From contig NZ_CP027190.1 of NCBI RefSeq assembly GCF_002970915.1, forward strand, positions 62,001-126,000: a stretch of DNA of 64,000 nucleotides. Reading direction: 5' to 3'. The translations under genes and the position numbers were made by a program. Shown here piece after piece: positions 36,344-46,061 of the stretch. The stretch comes from Lactobacillus sp. CBA3605. Lineage in GTDB: Bacteria; Bacillota; Bacilli; Lactobacillales; Lactobacillaceae. A model generated the notes under the pieces. The model was given only the letters and a program-made list of their open reading frames with translations, was not told where the DNA came from and made no database searches. Each line of letters begins with the position of its first letter. The stretch's first letter is position 1.

Positions 36344-37447
36344 TTAGTAGCCTAACAACAGCGTGTAATAGTAATAAGCCCCTAGAATAACGATCCAAAC
36401 GACTAACCAAATAATGGTTATGCTGACATGGAAGGTGCGTAAATGATACCGGAATCGATCAAAAGTATCACGGTCACTAATTTTGAAAGGTAATTTAGTG
36501 GTATCTAAAGTTTGTAAATAGTCGTAATTACGTTGTGGCCAAGTAAAGCCTACCCCGACAATTAGGCAAATGGCGAGGAGCGCCATAATAGCAGCTGGGA
36601 AAACAGCGGTTAAGTCCACGGAAAAGGTTGGTGACACGATGTTAAAGTACAGACTAGCTAGTGCCCAAAGTGCTAAGACGTAACCGATTAAGCGGATAAC
36701 GTGGACGGAAATAACTCGGTTTTTTAAAGCTGGTTGCTGTTTTAAGAGTGTTTTAGTTGCTTGATAGTGACGTTTTCCCCAGCTGATTTTACCAGGTTGA
36801 ACGAGCAGGTAACGATTTTGGTGCAGGTAAGGTAATTGCGCTAGGGCAGTAATGCAGGCAATTACTGGAATTGCCAACATAACTGTCATTGCTAGGTCTT
36901 CGAGCGCGACACTTGGCGTCGTACTACTTGCCCAAACCCGGCCAATCCAAATCACTAAGATGAGTCCAATTGCAGCCCAGGTGGCCCATAATTGATGACG
37001 CCGGTAGCGTTTGAAGGTCTTACCATCAACTAAGGTAAAGGGCTGTTTTTTAGTGAGATGTGTTGCCCAATAATGATAGTTTTGTGTCGGCCAAACCAAG
37101 GGGTAGACCATAAGCAAAGCAGTTCCCAGCACGATTAGGATGGCACTGATGAAGGCCAGTCGTGTCGGAAAAACCAATAAATCTAGTTTAGCTTCAACTA
37201 GGTAGGCGCTGATCAAGATTAAGATGACGCCTAACCAAGTACTAATCTGGCTAAAATAAAACAGTCTTTTTAACTTGGGACTAGCATTAGTCGTTGTCTG
37301 GCGAGCTTGTCGTGGCAAGGCTAGCCGAGCTGACAAATTCGCAGGCGCTGTAAGTGGTTCTAAATACGGATGAAACCAGTTCAAGCCAAGCTGTGATCCA
37401 AGTAAAATTAACAGAAGGGCTAGAAGCACAAAAATTATAATTAGCAT
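36344..37447 (-). CDS. membrane protein with an internal duplication, unknown function
   Basis: Encodes 367 residues with seven to eight predicted transmembrane segments. Two segments are clearly related: WPTQNYHYWATHLTKKQPF followed by a GKTFKRYRRH stretch (about residues 118-155), and WPQRNYDYLQTLDTTKLPF followed by DRDTFDRFRYH (about residues 304-340), each followed by a hydrophobic helix beginning with W. The protein therefore appears to be built of two homologous halves. No transporter signature is recognised. AAAGGAC lies 8 bases before the ATG. Monocistronic. Confidence 0.78.
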   Translation of the reverse strand: MLIIIFVLLALLLILLGSQLGLNWFHPYLEPLTAPANLSARLALPRQARQTTTNASPKLKRLFYFSQISTWLGVILILISAYLVEAKLDLLVFPTRLAFISAILIVLGTALLMVYPLVWPTQNYHYWATHLTKKQPFTLVDGKTFKRYRRHQLWATWAAIGLILVIWIGRVWASSTTPSVALEDLAMTVMLAIPVIACITALAQLPYLHQNRYLLVQPGKISWGKRHYQATKTLLKQQPALKNRVISVHVIRLIGYVLALWALASLYFNIVSPTFSVDLTAVFPAAIMALLAICLIVGVGFTWPQRNYDYLQTLDTTKLPFKISDRDTFDRFRYHLRTFHVSITIIWLVVWIVILGAYYYYTLLLGY

Positions 37448-37600
37448 ATACGTAAGTCCTTTTAAATGAATTATAGTATAACCAATTAAGTTTAAAGCTA
37501 ATTGAAATGAAAGGTGGGACTTCGATCAAACCTTGAGATTTTCTTAAGTTCTATGGCTATTTTGTGAAAAAACAGTGTCATTTAATTGTTACGCTGGCAT

Positions 37601-38119
37601 TTAAAGGAACCAGTCGCGTAAATGATTAGTTACCGTTTGCTGGAACTTATTAAATAATGTGGGATTGGCCGTGTTAATTTCGTTATAAAGACTGTCATTA
37701 ATTTTTGTCAGAATTGTTGTGAGTTGATCTAGTTCAGTGTCACTCAACACGTTTAAAAATTCTGGCACTTTTTCTATTTCTGCAGCAGCGGTTTCACGGC
37801 CCAAAGCAGTCAGATGAATGATGGTTTTACGGCGATCGGTCGTTGATTTTTCTTTTGTGACTAGTGCTCTTTTGACCAATTTGTTGACAAATTCAGCGGT
37901 TGATTGCGCTGTTAAATTTAACCGAGTGGCCAGTTCCTTTTGTGAGAGACCGTCAGTTTGTGAGAGTGCCAGTAGAATCTTGCCTTGTCCTTGAAACCGC
38001 AATGGGTGGTCATCTTTAGCTGAATGGCTACGGTGGTTTAATTCGTCAGCGGTGTGTCGTACCATACCGAATTCTATCAGTTTGCCAGTCGCTTTTTTTT
38101 GTTTACTTAAATTAGGCAT
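37601..38119 (-). CDS. MarR family transcriptional regulator
   Basis: The 172-residue winged-helix protein carries the MarR pattern LLALSQTDGLSQKELATRLNLTAQSTAEFVNKLVKRALVTKEKSTTDRRKTIIHLTALGRE (cut here into its helices at about residues 55-115). The ATG at 38119 is used because AGGAG lies 10 bases upstream. It is divergent from an ABC exporter operon, and the shared region contains repeated TTAATCAGG-type half sites, so it probably represses that operon and perhaps itself. Confidence 0.9.
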   Translation of the reverse strand: MPNLSKQKKATGKLIEFGMVRHTADELNHRSHSAKDDHPLRFQGQGKILLALSQTDGLSQKELATRLNLTAQSTAEFVNKLVKRALVTKEKSTTDRRKTIIHLTALGRETAAAEIEKVPEFLNVLSDTELDQLTTILTKINDSLYNEINTANPTLFNKFQQTVTNHLRDWFL

Positions 38120-38184
38120 ATTAATCACGCTCCTATAGCCATTATACCCGACGATAACTTTAAGTGTGGGCGTTAGATAAATTC

Positions 38185-38239
38185 TTGACAAATTAATCAG
38201 GGGGCCTTATTATATATTTAGTCAGGGGGACCTGATTAA
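38185..38239 (+). promoter_or_regulatory. promoter and repeated operator of the ABC exporter
   Basis: TTGACA (38185-38190) and TATTAT (38208-38213) are 17 bases apart. TTAATCAGG (38193-38201) between them is matched by its exact inverted copy CCTGATTAA (38231-38239), and a third half site TCAGG (38222-38226) pairs with the latter across GGGA. Operator over a near-consensus promoter beside a marR gene: repression is the likely mode. Confidence 0.8.
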
Positions 38240-38263
38240 AAAACGACTTAAGAGGGAATCAGC

Positions 38264-39199
38264 ATGGCAGCTATTAATGCAATTGAAGTTAATCATTTGA
38301 GCAAGCAATTTGGACAAAAGACAGTGGTGGATGATATTTCGTTTAACGTGCGTCAAGGGACGGTCTTTGGGCTACTAGGCCCCAACGGTGCTGGCAAGAC
38401 GACAACGTTACGGATGATGACAACGTTACTTCAAGCAACCACCGGTCAGGTGAAAATTTTTGGCCATGATACGCGTCTAGAAGGGCGATTGGCACGGTCA
38501 ATGTTTGGGTTAACCGGACAATATGCAGCCGTTGATGAAGACATTTCGGCACGCGAAAATCTCATGATTTTTTCGCGGTTAAACGGCCTCTCACGCTTGG
38601 CTGCTAAGAAACGCACGGACGAATTACTGACTGAATTTTCGTTAACGCAGTCTGCAGATCAGGCATTGAAACACTTTTCCGGTGGCATGCGTCGCCGGCT
38701 AGATCTGGCAGTTAGTCTGATTACGCGACCGGCCCTCATTTTTTTAGACGAACCGACCACTGGGTTAGATCCGCGGACTCGCACCCAGATGTGGACCACA
38801 ATTCGCCAATTAGTGAAGCAGGGTTCAACTATTATTCTGACCACCCAGTATCTAGATGAGGCTGATCAATTAGCAGATGAGTTGGCAATCATTGATCATG
38901 GTAAGCTAGTGCGCATGGGGACGCCGGCCGAGCTTAAACAACAAGTTGGCGGGCTTAAGTTAAATCTGACGATTGACCAAGCCGGACAAGTGATACCAGC
39001 AGTACAGGTATTGGCTGCACAAGTGACCGGTAATATTCAGCAAAATGGGCAACAACTCAGCCTGCGGATAAATAAGTTGGCGCAGGTGGCACCAATCTTG
39101 ACGGTGCTTAATCAGGCTGGAATTACGTTCAGCCAATTAGTTGTTCAGGAACCATCGCTGGACGATGTCTTTATGAAGTTAACGGTTGGTAAGAATTAA
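38264..39199 (+). CDS. ABC transporter ATP-binding protein, DrrA type
   Basis: The 311-residue ATPase has Walker A GPNGAGKTTT, signature FSGGMRRRLDLA, Walker B LIFLDEPTTGLDPR and a switch His replaced by Gln in LTTQYLDEADQLAD, as in the DrrA/daunorubicin subgroup. The C-terminal about 90 residues form the DrrA-type regulatory region. It pairs with the overlapping permease gene. The substrate is likely a drug or lipid-like compound, by analogy with DrrAB; this is inference. AGAGGGA precedes the ATG. Confidence 0.94.
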   Translation: MAAINAIEVNHLSKQFGQKTVVDDISFNVRQGTVFGLLGPNGAGKTTTLRMMTTLLQATTGQVKIFGHDTRLEGRLARSMFGLTGQYAAVDEDISARENLMIFSRLNGLSRLAAKKRTDELLTEFSLTQSADQALKHFSGGMRRRLDLAVSLITRPALIFLDEPTTGLDPRTRTQMWTTIRQLVKQGSTIILTTQYLDEADQLADELAIIDHGKLVRMGTPAELKQQVGGLKLNLTIDQAGQVIPAVQVLAAQVTGNIQQNGQQLSLRINKLAQVAPILTVLNQAGITFSQLVVQEPSLDDVFMKLTVGKN

Positions 39200-39215
39200 G
39201 AAAGTGGGATGCAAG

Positions 39216-39989
39216 ATGGAACGACAAACATACAGGAGTCATTTGTTGATGAATACAGCCACGATGGCTTATCGAAATTTATTGAAGACAATTCATAATC
39301 CGGATAGATTTATGGATGTGATTGTACAACCGATTATGTTTATGTTGATGTTTGGTTATTTATTTGGGGGTGCGATTGCGGGTGGTGTCAAAGCATACTT
39401 ACCAACTATTGTGCCCGGGATTTTGATTCAGACGATGCTCTCAGCAGCGTCTGGATCTGGAGCACAAATCAGAGAAGATCTCGACTCAGGGGTCTTTGAT
39501 CGATTTAAATCATTGCCAATGGCACACATTGCACCGCTGGCGGGCCAGCTTTTTGCCGATAGTTTACGCTTACTAATTGCGGCAATGACGTCGTTGGCGA
39601 CCGGGTATGTCATGGGTTGGCGTCCTACCGTGGGGTTGGGCTGGGTCATGGTGATTGGGCTATTAGCTATTTTTTCAGGTTGGGCGTTGTCATGGCTGTT
39701 TGCATTGCTTGGCTTGTTGGCTAAAAGTGCGGGGGCCGTTCAAAGTGTTTCGTTAATGACGATGTTAGTGTTGTCATTCATGTCAAATGCTTTTGTACCG
39801 CTACATTCGCTGACCAAGCCGCTGCAGGTGATTGCGCGCTTGAATCCGGTGACTTATGTCATTACCGCAATCCGCCAGATTTTGGCAACTGGTAGCTGGA
39901 CATCTGAGGCGTTACTCGTCTTGCTATTTGACGTTGGAATTGTTGTGGTTTGTGCCCCGTTAGCTGTTTGGGCATATGATCGTAATTAA
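39216..39989 (+). CDS. ABC-2 type transporter permease, DrrB type
   Basis: The product (about 257 residues) has six transmembrane segments and the ABC-2 pattern NPDRFMDVIVQPIMFMLMFGYLFGG near the N terminus, SGVFDRFKSLPM (coupling region) and FVPLHSLTKPLQVIARLNPVTYVI near the C terminus. The start is uncertain: ATG 39216 is used; 39249 lies behind AGGAG, and a TTG at 39186 overlaps the ATPase gene. It forms the membrane half of the exporter. Confidence 0.9.
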   Translation: MERQTYRSHLLMNTATMAYRNLLKTIHNPDRFMDVIVQPIMFMLMFGYLFGGAIAGGVKAYLPTIVPGILIQTMLSAASGSGAQIREDLDSGVFDRFKSLPMAHIAPLAGQLFADSLRLLIAAMTSLATGYVMGWRPTVGLGWVMVIGLLAIFSGWALSWLFALLGLLAKSAGAVQSVSLMTMLVLSFMSNAFVPLHSLTKPLQVIARLNPVTYVITAIRQILATGSWTSEALLVLLFDVGIVVVCAPLAVWAYDRN

Positions 39990-40448
39990 GTAGGCAGCTG
40001 TCCCGTATAAAAAGCAAGGTCTTAAGCAAATAAGACGAGTAACCAAAATTCGGCTGCTCGTCCTATTTGTTTGTGTAGAAGCTAGTTATAGCACAGCCTG
40101 TTTTTTCGCTTAATTAGAATTAGATTGCATAAAAATTAATGGTTAATTGTACTTAGAGAAGGAATCGTCAACTATCGTACATTTTATTAAAACACCATTG
40201 AGGAAGCAGACCACTAAATGGGTTGCTTCTTTTTAAGATTGTCCATATTGCTCCGGGGGGCTTAAGCAGGTCATCCTGACACGTTTGATTTAATGAAAAA
40301 ATTGGGAGTGCTTTTAATAAATTAGTGGCTGTACGCTGACTAAATTAAGTGGTAACGTTTAAATAGTAGAACCTATGAACGCAGAGTAGCGTTAGCCTTT
40401 TTAGTAATGAGCTACTAACAAATAATTATCTGAGGGAAGTTAAGCCAG
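39990..40448. other. intergenic region between the ABC exporter and the surface adhesin
   Basis: Two hairpins are visible. CAAATAAGACGAG (40027-40039) pairs with CTCGTCCTATTTG (40057-40069) and probably terminates the exporter operon. GAAGCA (40203-40208) with inner CCA/TGG pairs with TGCTTC (40224-40229) followed by TTTTTAA, a terminator with no known gene ahead of it. The rest should contain the adhesin promoter. No ORF with a ribosome binding site is evident. Confidence 0.55.
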
Positions 40449-43400
40449 ATGCACGATGAGCAACTAAAAAAACAATTGATAGCAAAGAAAAAGTGGTTAT
40501 ATACCGGGATTACAGTCTTAGGGATTGGCGCCGAAATTGGCTTGACTAATGGGGTAATTGCTAATGCAGCGACTAGTACGACAACAACTGTGCAGACTGC
40601 AACGACCAGTGCTTCTTCAGCAACTGAACAAACGCCAAGTCAAACTGCAACGCGTAATCAAAGTAGTGCTGATAGTCAGACGACTGCTAACACGGCATCT
40701 TCAACCGAGGAGGCCAGTTCAACTGTATCAAGTGCTAGCAGTAATGCTGTCGCTAGCGCTGCTTCGACTAGTTCGGCAACCAGCCCAACAAAAGCTAGTG
40801 CCGTTTCAACGTCGACCAGCACAGCCCCTGTGGCAGTTGAGGCACAAACGAGTACTGCAACGGTGGCTTCAACCGAAAGTAAGGTTGCTGTTGCTACCAC
40901 ATCAGCCGCAGTTACGCCTAACAGTACCCATGGGCAACCAGCAACGGTTGCAAGTCAGGCGGTGCTAGTTACAACGGCTCGGTCAACTGTCAAAACTTTA
41001 AAAGTGACTGCGACAGCGGATGACGTATCTGATTTTAACTTTAGCTTAAATACAGCCGGCACAGCTTATACAGTAACTGGTTACACAGGTGCGCGCCAGA
41101 AACAAAATGCGGGTGGTCAAACGCCAGCGTCTGGTTACCAAACAGCTATCACGATTCCGGATACTTATAATGGCCATGATGTGACGAGCATTGCTGATAA
41201 TGCTTTCAATAATGATGGTTCCGAAAATGATAATTTAACAATTGTTAGCGCTTTAACAGCGGTGACTTTTGGTAAAAATATTCAGACAATTGGTGCGAAT
41301 GCATTTCAAGCTAACCAACTCACAGCGGTTAGTTTGCCAGATTCGGCTTGGTCAATTGGTGATAATGCCTTTGCTGATAATAAAATTACGACGGTGACGT
41401 TACCGGCAGTGACCCAAATTGGGGCGAGTGCCTTTGCTAATAATGCGATTAAAGTGGTTGATTTACCAACACAGACCTGGTTAATTGGGGCCAGCGCCTT
41501 TGCCAATAATCAATTAACGACAGTGACATTTCCTGGGGTAACAGTGATTGGAGCGAGTGCCTTTGCGAATAATCAATTGTCAGGAACCTTAATGCTACCA
41601 GCGGCACTAACGACAATTGGGAATCAAGCTTTTCTGAATAATGCGTTGACGGGGTTAACGATGGGAGCGGCAGTCAGTTCAATTGGGACAGCGGCCTTTG
41701 CCGGTAATCAGTTGACGGGGACGTTAAGTTTGCCGGATACGCTAACTTCAATTGGGGATCAAGCTTTTCTAAATAATCAATTGACAACTTTAACGTTAGG
41801 CCAAGCAATTAAGACGATTGGTGACTCAGCTTTTGCGGGCAATCAACTGGCGGGAACCTTAGTTGTACCAGCAACGCTAACCACAATTGGGGATCAATCT
41901 TTTTATCAGAATGACCTCACGCAGCTCATTTTGGGGTCGAGCGTGAAATCAATCGGAACGTCAGCATTTGCGAATAACCAACTTAGTGGCACGCTAGTTT
42001 TATCGGCTGGATTAACTGATTTGGGTGATGCGGCGTTTGAAAACAATGATTTGACACAGGTTAGCTTTGGCAGTCAGCTGGCTGAAATTAAGGCAGCAAC
42101 GTTTGCCAATAATGCGTTGACGGGGACCTTAACCTTAAATAATGGCTTAACGACGATTGATGAACAAGCTTTTTACAATAATATATTGACTGGATTAGTA
42201 TTGGGAGCTGATGTAACGACAATCGGAACGTCGGCCTTTGAGGAAAATCAACTCACTGGTCAACTCATATTAGATAATGCTTTAACAACAGTTGCTGACC
42301 GGGCCTTCTATGGTAATCAACTGACAGAACTCACATTAGGTCGTTCTGTTAATACGCTGGGGGTTTCGGCTTTTGAGGATAACCAATTAACTGGCAACTT
42401 AATATTAGATGTGGCCTTAGTCACGATTAATAAACGGGCTTTTTATGACAATCAACTAACGGGGCTGACTTTTAATCAGGTTTTAACGATGGTTGGCACA
42501 TTGGCATTCGCTGACAATAAGCTTACTGGTGCGTTGGCGTTGCCGACTTCACTAGTGACGGTGGAAACGGGTGCATTTGAAACGAATCAGATTACGAGCA
42601 TTAGTTTTGGCGGGCTAACGACGATTAATGATGCGGTTTTTAGTCATAACAAGTTAAACGTGTTGGTGATTCCAGCTGGTATTACTTACATTGGTAATCA
42701 GGCGTTTGAAGCTAGTGGTGTCACTGCTTTAACTTTAGGTGCCGGGGTGACATCAATTGGGACGTCGGCCTTTGCGAATGATAATATCAGTGGGACATTG
42801 AATTTACCAAGTACGCTATTGTATATTGGCGACCAGGCGTTTACCACCAATTATTTGGCAGCATTGACCGGTGGGACCGCAGTTAAGACGATTGGTACTG
42901 AATCCTTTGCGAACAACCAGCTGACGCAGCTAAGCTTAGCTGATAGTGTGACTGATATTGGTCAGTCAGCGTTTGAAAACAATCACTTAACAACCCTCCA
43001 ATTAGGTCGAGGGTTAAATAATGTTTCCGAACGAGCTTTTGCGAATAATGACCTGCAGCAATTAAACGCTACCGCCGCAGTTAACCAAATTTTAACGGCA
43101 GCATTTGCTGAACAGACTACTTTGACGGTTACGGTAGCCGCAACGGCAACGACAGCGGTGGGGATTAAAGCTGCACTGATTGCTAAGCTTGGTTTGAATA
43201 ATTTAGATTTAGCCGGTTTAACCTTGACGATGGACGGTCAATCTTTAGCATATGATGAAGCCACGGATACGTTAACCTTGCCAATCACGGTAGCGGCACT
43301 AACTAAGGCTAGTGATGCCAGTTTAGCTGTTACGTTAACGTCGACGGGAGCTGGTCAATACGGTGTTAATACTTTGACGTTAAATTTGTCACCAGAGATG

Positions 43401-46061
43401 GTTACAGCGGTGGTCGACATTCCGAGTAATCTAGGGGTTCAATCGGTTAACGCAACGGGTGAAATTGGTCGCACTATCCAAATTACAGTGCCGGTGGAGA
43501 CCGGCTATACGGCGGATAAAATAAGCGTTGCTGCCATGGTGAACCCAGATGGGACGATTATAACTGATGAAGTAATTGTCTATACAGGCAATCAAGTGAC
43601 TAGTGACGTCATGATTAGCAGTAATTTAGGCAATCAGCTTGTTCGATCAGTAAGTGGCCAAGTTGGTAGTACTGTATCGGTAACTATTCCAGTAGTGACT
43701 GGCTATACGGCGGATAAAACTAGTATAACAGCAGTGGTGAATTCAGATGGGACGATTACGACTGATGAGGTAATCGTCTATACAGGTAATCAGGTCACTG
43801 GTGATGTCATGATTAGCAGTAATTTAGGCAATCAGCTTGTTCAATCAGTAAGTGGCCAAGTTGGTAGTACTGTATCGGTAACTATTCCGGTGGAGACCGG
43901 CTATACGGCGGATAAAACAAGCGTTGCTGCCATGGTGAATCCAGATGGGACGATTACAACTGATGAAGTAATTGTCTATACAGGCAATCAAGTGACTAAT
44001 GATGTCACGATTAGCAGTAATTTAGGCAATCAGCTTGTTCGATCAGTAAGTGGTCAAGTTGGTAGTACTGTATCGGTAACTATTCCAGTAGTGACTGGCT
44101 ATACGGCGGATAAAACAAGCGTTGCTGCCATGGTGAACCCAGATGGGACGATTACAACTGATGAAGTGATTGTCTATACAGGCAATCAAGTGACTAATGA
44201 TGTCACGATTAGCAGTAATTTAGGCAATCAGCTTGTTCGATCAGTAAGTGGTCAAGTTGGTAGTACTGTATCGGTAACTATTCCAGTAGTGACTGGCTAT
44301 ACGGCGGATAAAACTAGTGTAACAGCAGTGGTGAACCCAGATGGGACGATTACAATTGATGAAGTGATTGTCTATACAGGCAATCAAGTGACTAATGATG
44401 TCACGATTAGCAGTAATTTAGGCAATCAACTTGTTCAATCGGTAAGTGGTCAAGTTGGTACTGCAATCGAGGTTGTCGTACCAATAATGGCAGGTTACAC
44501 CGCGGATAAGACTAGCGTTGTTGCCATGGTGAACGCTAACGGAACAATAACAACTGATGAAGCAGTTGTCTATATGGGTAATCAGGTCACTGGTGATGTC
44601 ACAATTAGTAGTAATTTGGGTGATCAGTTTGTTCAATCAGTAAACGGACAAGTTGGTGGTACCGTACTAGTAAGCGTTCCAGCTGTGGCCGGCTATACCG
44701 TTGATAAAACTAGTGTGGTGGCTGTAGTGCATGCAGATGGCACAATTACAACTGACGAGACAATTGTATATACGGGTGATCCAGTTACCGGTGATGTGAC
44801 GATTGACAGTAATTTAGGTCATCGAGTTGTTACGGCGGTAAGCGGACAGGTTGGTAGCACGGTATTAGTAATAGTACCTGATGTGGCCGGTTATGCTGCT
44901 GATAAAAACAAGGTAATGGTAACCGTGAACCCCAATGGCACAATGACAACTGATGAAACAATTGTCTATACGGGTAATCGGGTTATTAATGATGTTACAA
45001 TTAGCAGTAACTTAGGTCATCGACTTATTCAAGCAGTGAGCGGTCAAGTTGGTCGTACTGTGTCCATAAATGTTCCAGTAGTGTTTGGCTATACCGCTAA
45101 CAAAACTAGTGTGACAGCCGTGGTGAACGCCAATGGCACGATTACGACTGATGAAGCAGTTGTCTATACGGGTAATCAAGTCACTAGTGATGTCATAATT
45201 AATAGTAATTTAGGCAATCAACTTGTTCCAGCAGTGACTGGCCAGGTTGGGGGCACTGTACTAGTAAGCGTCCCAGCTGTGGCCGATTATACCGCAGATA
45301 AAACCAATATCACGGCGATCGTGAATCCCAATGACACGATTACGACGAAACAAGTCATTGTTTATACCGGTAATTATGTGACTGGTGATGTTCTTATTAG
45401 GAGTAATCAAGGTAACCAATATGTAACTGCTAGCGGACGAGTGGGGGCTGTTATCCAAATTGCAGTGCCAAATTTAATCGGCTATACAGCTAACAAAACT
45501 AGTGTAACGGCTATGGTGAATACGAATGGGACAATCACGACCAGTGAAACAATTTCCTATACGAGTATACAGGTCACCGGTGGTGTGAAAGTTACAAGTA
45601 GTTTAGGCCAACAAGCTGTAAAAAAAGTTAATGATCAAGTGGGGACCAATGTCCTAGCTACGCTCCCTAGAGTTAAAGGGAATATGGTCAAACCTGTAGT
45701 CGTGCTAGCACGGGTTCATCCCAATGTTATAGCTAAAGGCAAACTGCAGATTATGAATACTGTCGATATCATTAGCCGTTTGAGATTAGGCAATCGATTG
45801 AATTTGCAACAATTGACGACATCGCGTCGGCAAGTTTCACACCTGATAGGTAATCGATCGTCAACGCTTTCAGCAATGCCGTATTCGAAGGTGAAAGTTA
45901 ATCAAGCACCAAAACCTGCACAACCGATTAAATCTACTAATCAAACTATTTTGCCTAAAACTAATGAAGCTAGGATAAGTTGGCGTTGGTTAGGATTACT
46001 AACTTTAATTGTAATTAGCATGATGGAAGTGAAATTACGGCGCCGTTTTAACGAACACTAA
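40449..46061 (+). CDS. LPxTG-type surface protein with BspA leucine-rich repeats and 66-residue repeats
   Basis: The 1870-residue protein starts with a KxYKxGKxW-like extended signal (LKKQLIAKKKWLYTGITVLG, cleavage likely near residue 38), then a Ser/Thr/Ala-rich stretch to about residue 180. Residues about 195-890 are tandem BspA-type leucine-rich repeats (LTTIGDQAFYNNQLTGLTLG pattern). A linker domain follows, then eleven repeats of 66 residues plus one degenerate copy (about 1000-1760) with the core GYTADKTSVTAVVNPDGTIT, resembling mucin-binding MucBP/Mub B2 modules. The C terminus has LPKTNE (1835-1840), a hydrophobic helix and RRRF, a sortase signal like the LPQTxE type of L. plantarum. 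Likely an adhesin; ligand unknown. Confidence 0.9.
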   Translation: MHDEQLKKQLIAKKKWLYTGITVLGIGAEIGLTNGVIANAATSTTTTVQTATTSASSATEQTPSQTATRNQSSADSQTTANTASSTEEASSTVSSASSNAVASAASTSSATSPTKASAVSTSTSTAPVAVEAQTSTATVASTESKVAVATTSAAVTPNSTHGQPATVASQAVLVTTARSTVKTLKVTATADDVSDFNFSLNTAGTAYTVTGYTGARQKQNAGGQTPASGYQTAITIPDTYNGHDVTSIADNAFNNDGSENDNLTIVSALTAVTFGKNIQTIGANAFQANQLTAVSLPDSAWSIGDNAFADNKITTVTLPAVTQIGASAFANNAIKVVDLPTQTWLIGASAFANNQLTTVTFPGVTVIGASAFANNQLSGTLMLPAALTTIGNQAFLNNALTGLTMGAAVSSIGTAAFAGNQLTGTLSLPDTLTSIGDQAFLNNQLTTLTLGQAIKTIGDSAFAGNQLAGTLVVPATLTTIGDQSFYQNDLTQLILGSSVKSIGTSAFANNQLSGTLVLSAGLTDLGDAAFENNDLTQVSFGSQLAEIKAATFANNALTGTLTLNNGLTTIDEQAFYNNILTGLVLGADVTTIGTSAFEENQLTGQLILDNALTTVADRAFYGNQLTELTLGRSVNTLGVSAFEDNQLTGNLILDVALVTINKRAFYDNQLTGLTFNQVLTMVGTLAFADNKLTGALALPTSLVTVETGAFETNQITSISFGGLTTINDAVFSHNKLNVLVIPAGITYIGNQAFEASGVTALTLGAGVTSIGTSAFANDNISGTLNLPSTLLYIGDQAFTTNYLAALTGGTAVKTIGTESFANNQLTQLSLADSVTDIGQSAFENNHLTTLQLGRGLNNVSERAFANNDLQQLNATAAVNQILTAAFAEQTTLTVTVAATATTAVGIKAALIAKLGLNNLDLAGLTLTMDGQSLAYDEATDTLTLPITVAALTKASDASLAVTLTSTGAGQYGVNTLTLNLSPEMVTAVVDIPSNLGVQSVNATGEIGRTIQITVPVETGYTADKISVAAMVNPDGTIITDEVIVYTGNQVTSDVMISSNLGNQLVRSVSGQVGSTVSVTIPVVTGYTADKTSITAVVNSDGTITTDEVIVYTGNQVTGDVMISSNLGNQLVQSVSGQVGSTVSVTIPVETGYTADKTSVAAMVNPDGTITTDEVIVYTGNQVTNDVTISSNLGNQLVRSVSGQVGSTVSVTIPVVTGYTADKTSVAAMVNPDGTITTDEVIVYTGNQVTNDVTISSNLGNQLVRSVSGQVGSTVSVTIPVVTGYTADKTSVTAVVNPDGTITIDEVIVYTGNQVTNDVTISSNLGNQLVQSVSGQVGTAIEVVVPIMAGYTADKTSVVAMVNANGTITTDEAVVYMGNQVTGDVTISSNLGDQFVQSVNGQVGGTVLVSVPAVAGYTVDKTSVVAVVHADGTITTDETIVYTGDPVTGDVTIDSNLGHRVVTAVSGQVGSTVLVIVPDVAGYAADKNKVMVTVNPNGTMTTDETIVYTGNRVINDVTISSNLGHRLIQAVSGQVGRTVSINVPVVFGYTANKTSVTAVVNANGTITTDEAVVYTGNQVTSDVIINSNLGNQLVPAVTGQVGGTVLVSVPAVADYTADKTNITAIVNPNDTITTKQVIVYTGNYVTGDVLIRSNQGNQYVTASGRVGAVIQIAVPNLIGYTANKTSVTAMVNTNGTITTSETISYTSIQVTGGVKVTSSLGQQAVKKVNDQVGTNVLATLPRVKGNMVKPVVVLARVHPNVIAKGKLQIMNTVDIISRLRLGNRLNLQQLTTSRRQVSHLIGNRSSTLSAMPYSKVKVNQAPKPAQPIKSTNQTILPKTNEARISWRWLGLLTLIVISMMEVKLRRRFNEH
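43440..45640 (+). repeat. tandem 198-bp repeats inside the adhesin gene
   Basis: GGCTATACGGCGGAT-type blocks recur at 43503, 43701, 43899, 44097, 44295 and 44493, each exactly 198 bases apart, with diverged copies to 45480. Units between about 43620 and 44430 are nearly identical at DNA level, including silent positions; later copies are diverged. Confidence 0.93.

Noticed and set aside
43440..45640. Regular repeats considered as a CRISPR array
   Set aside because: The 198-base unit is coding, in frame with the adhesin, with no short spacers.
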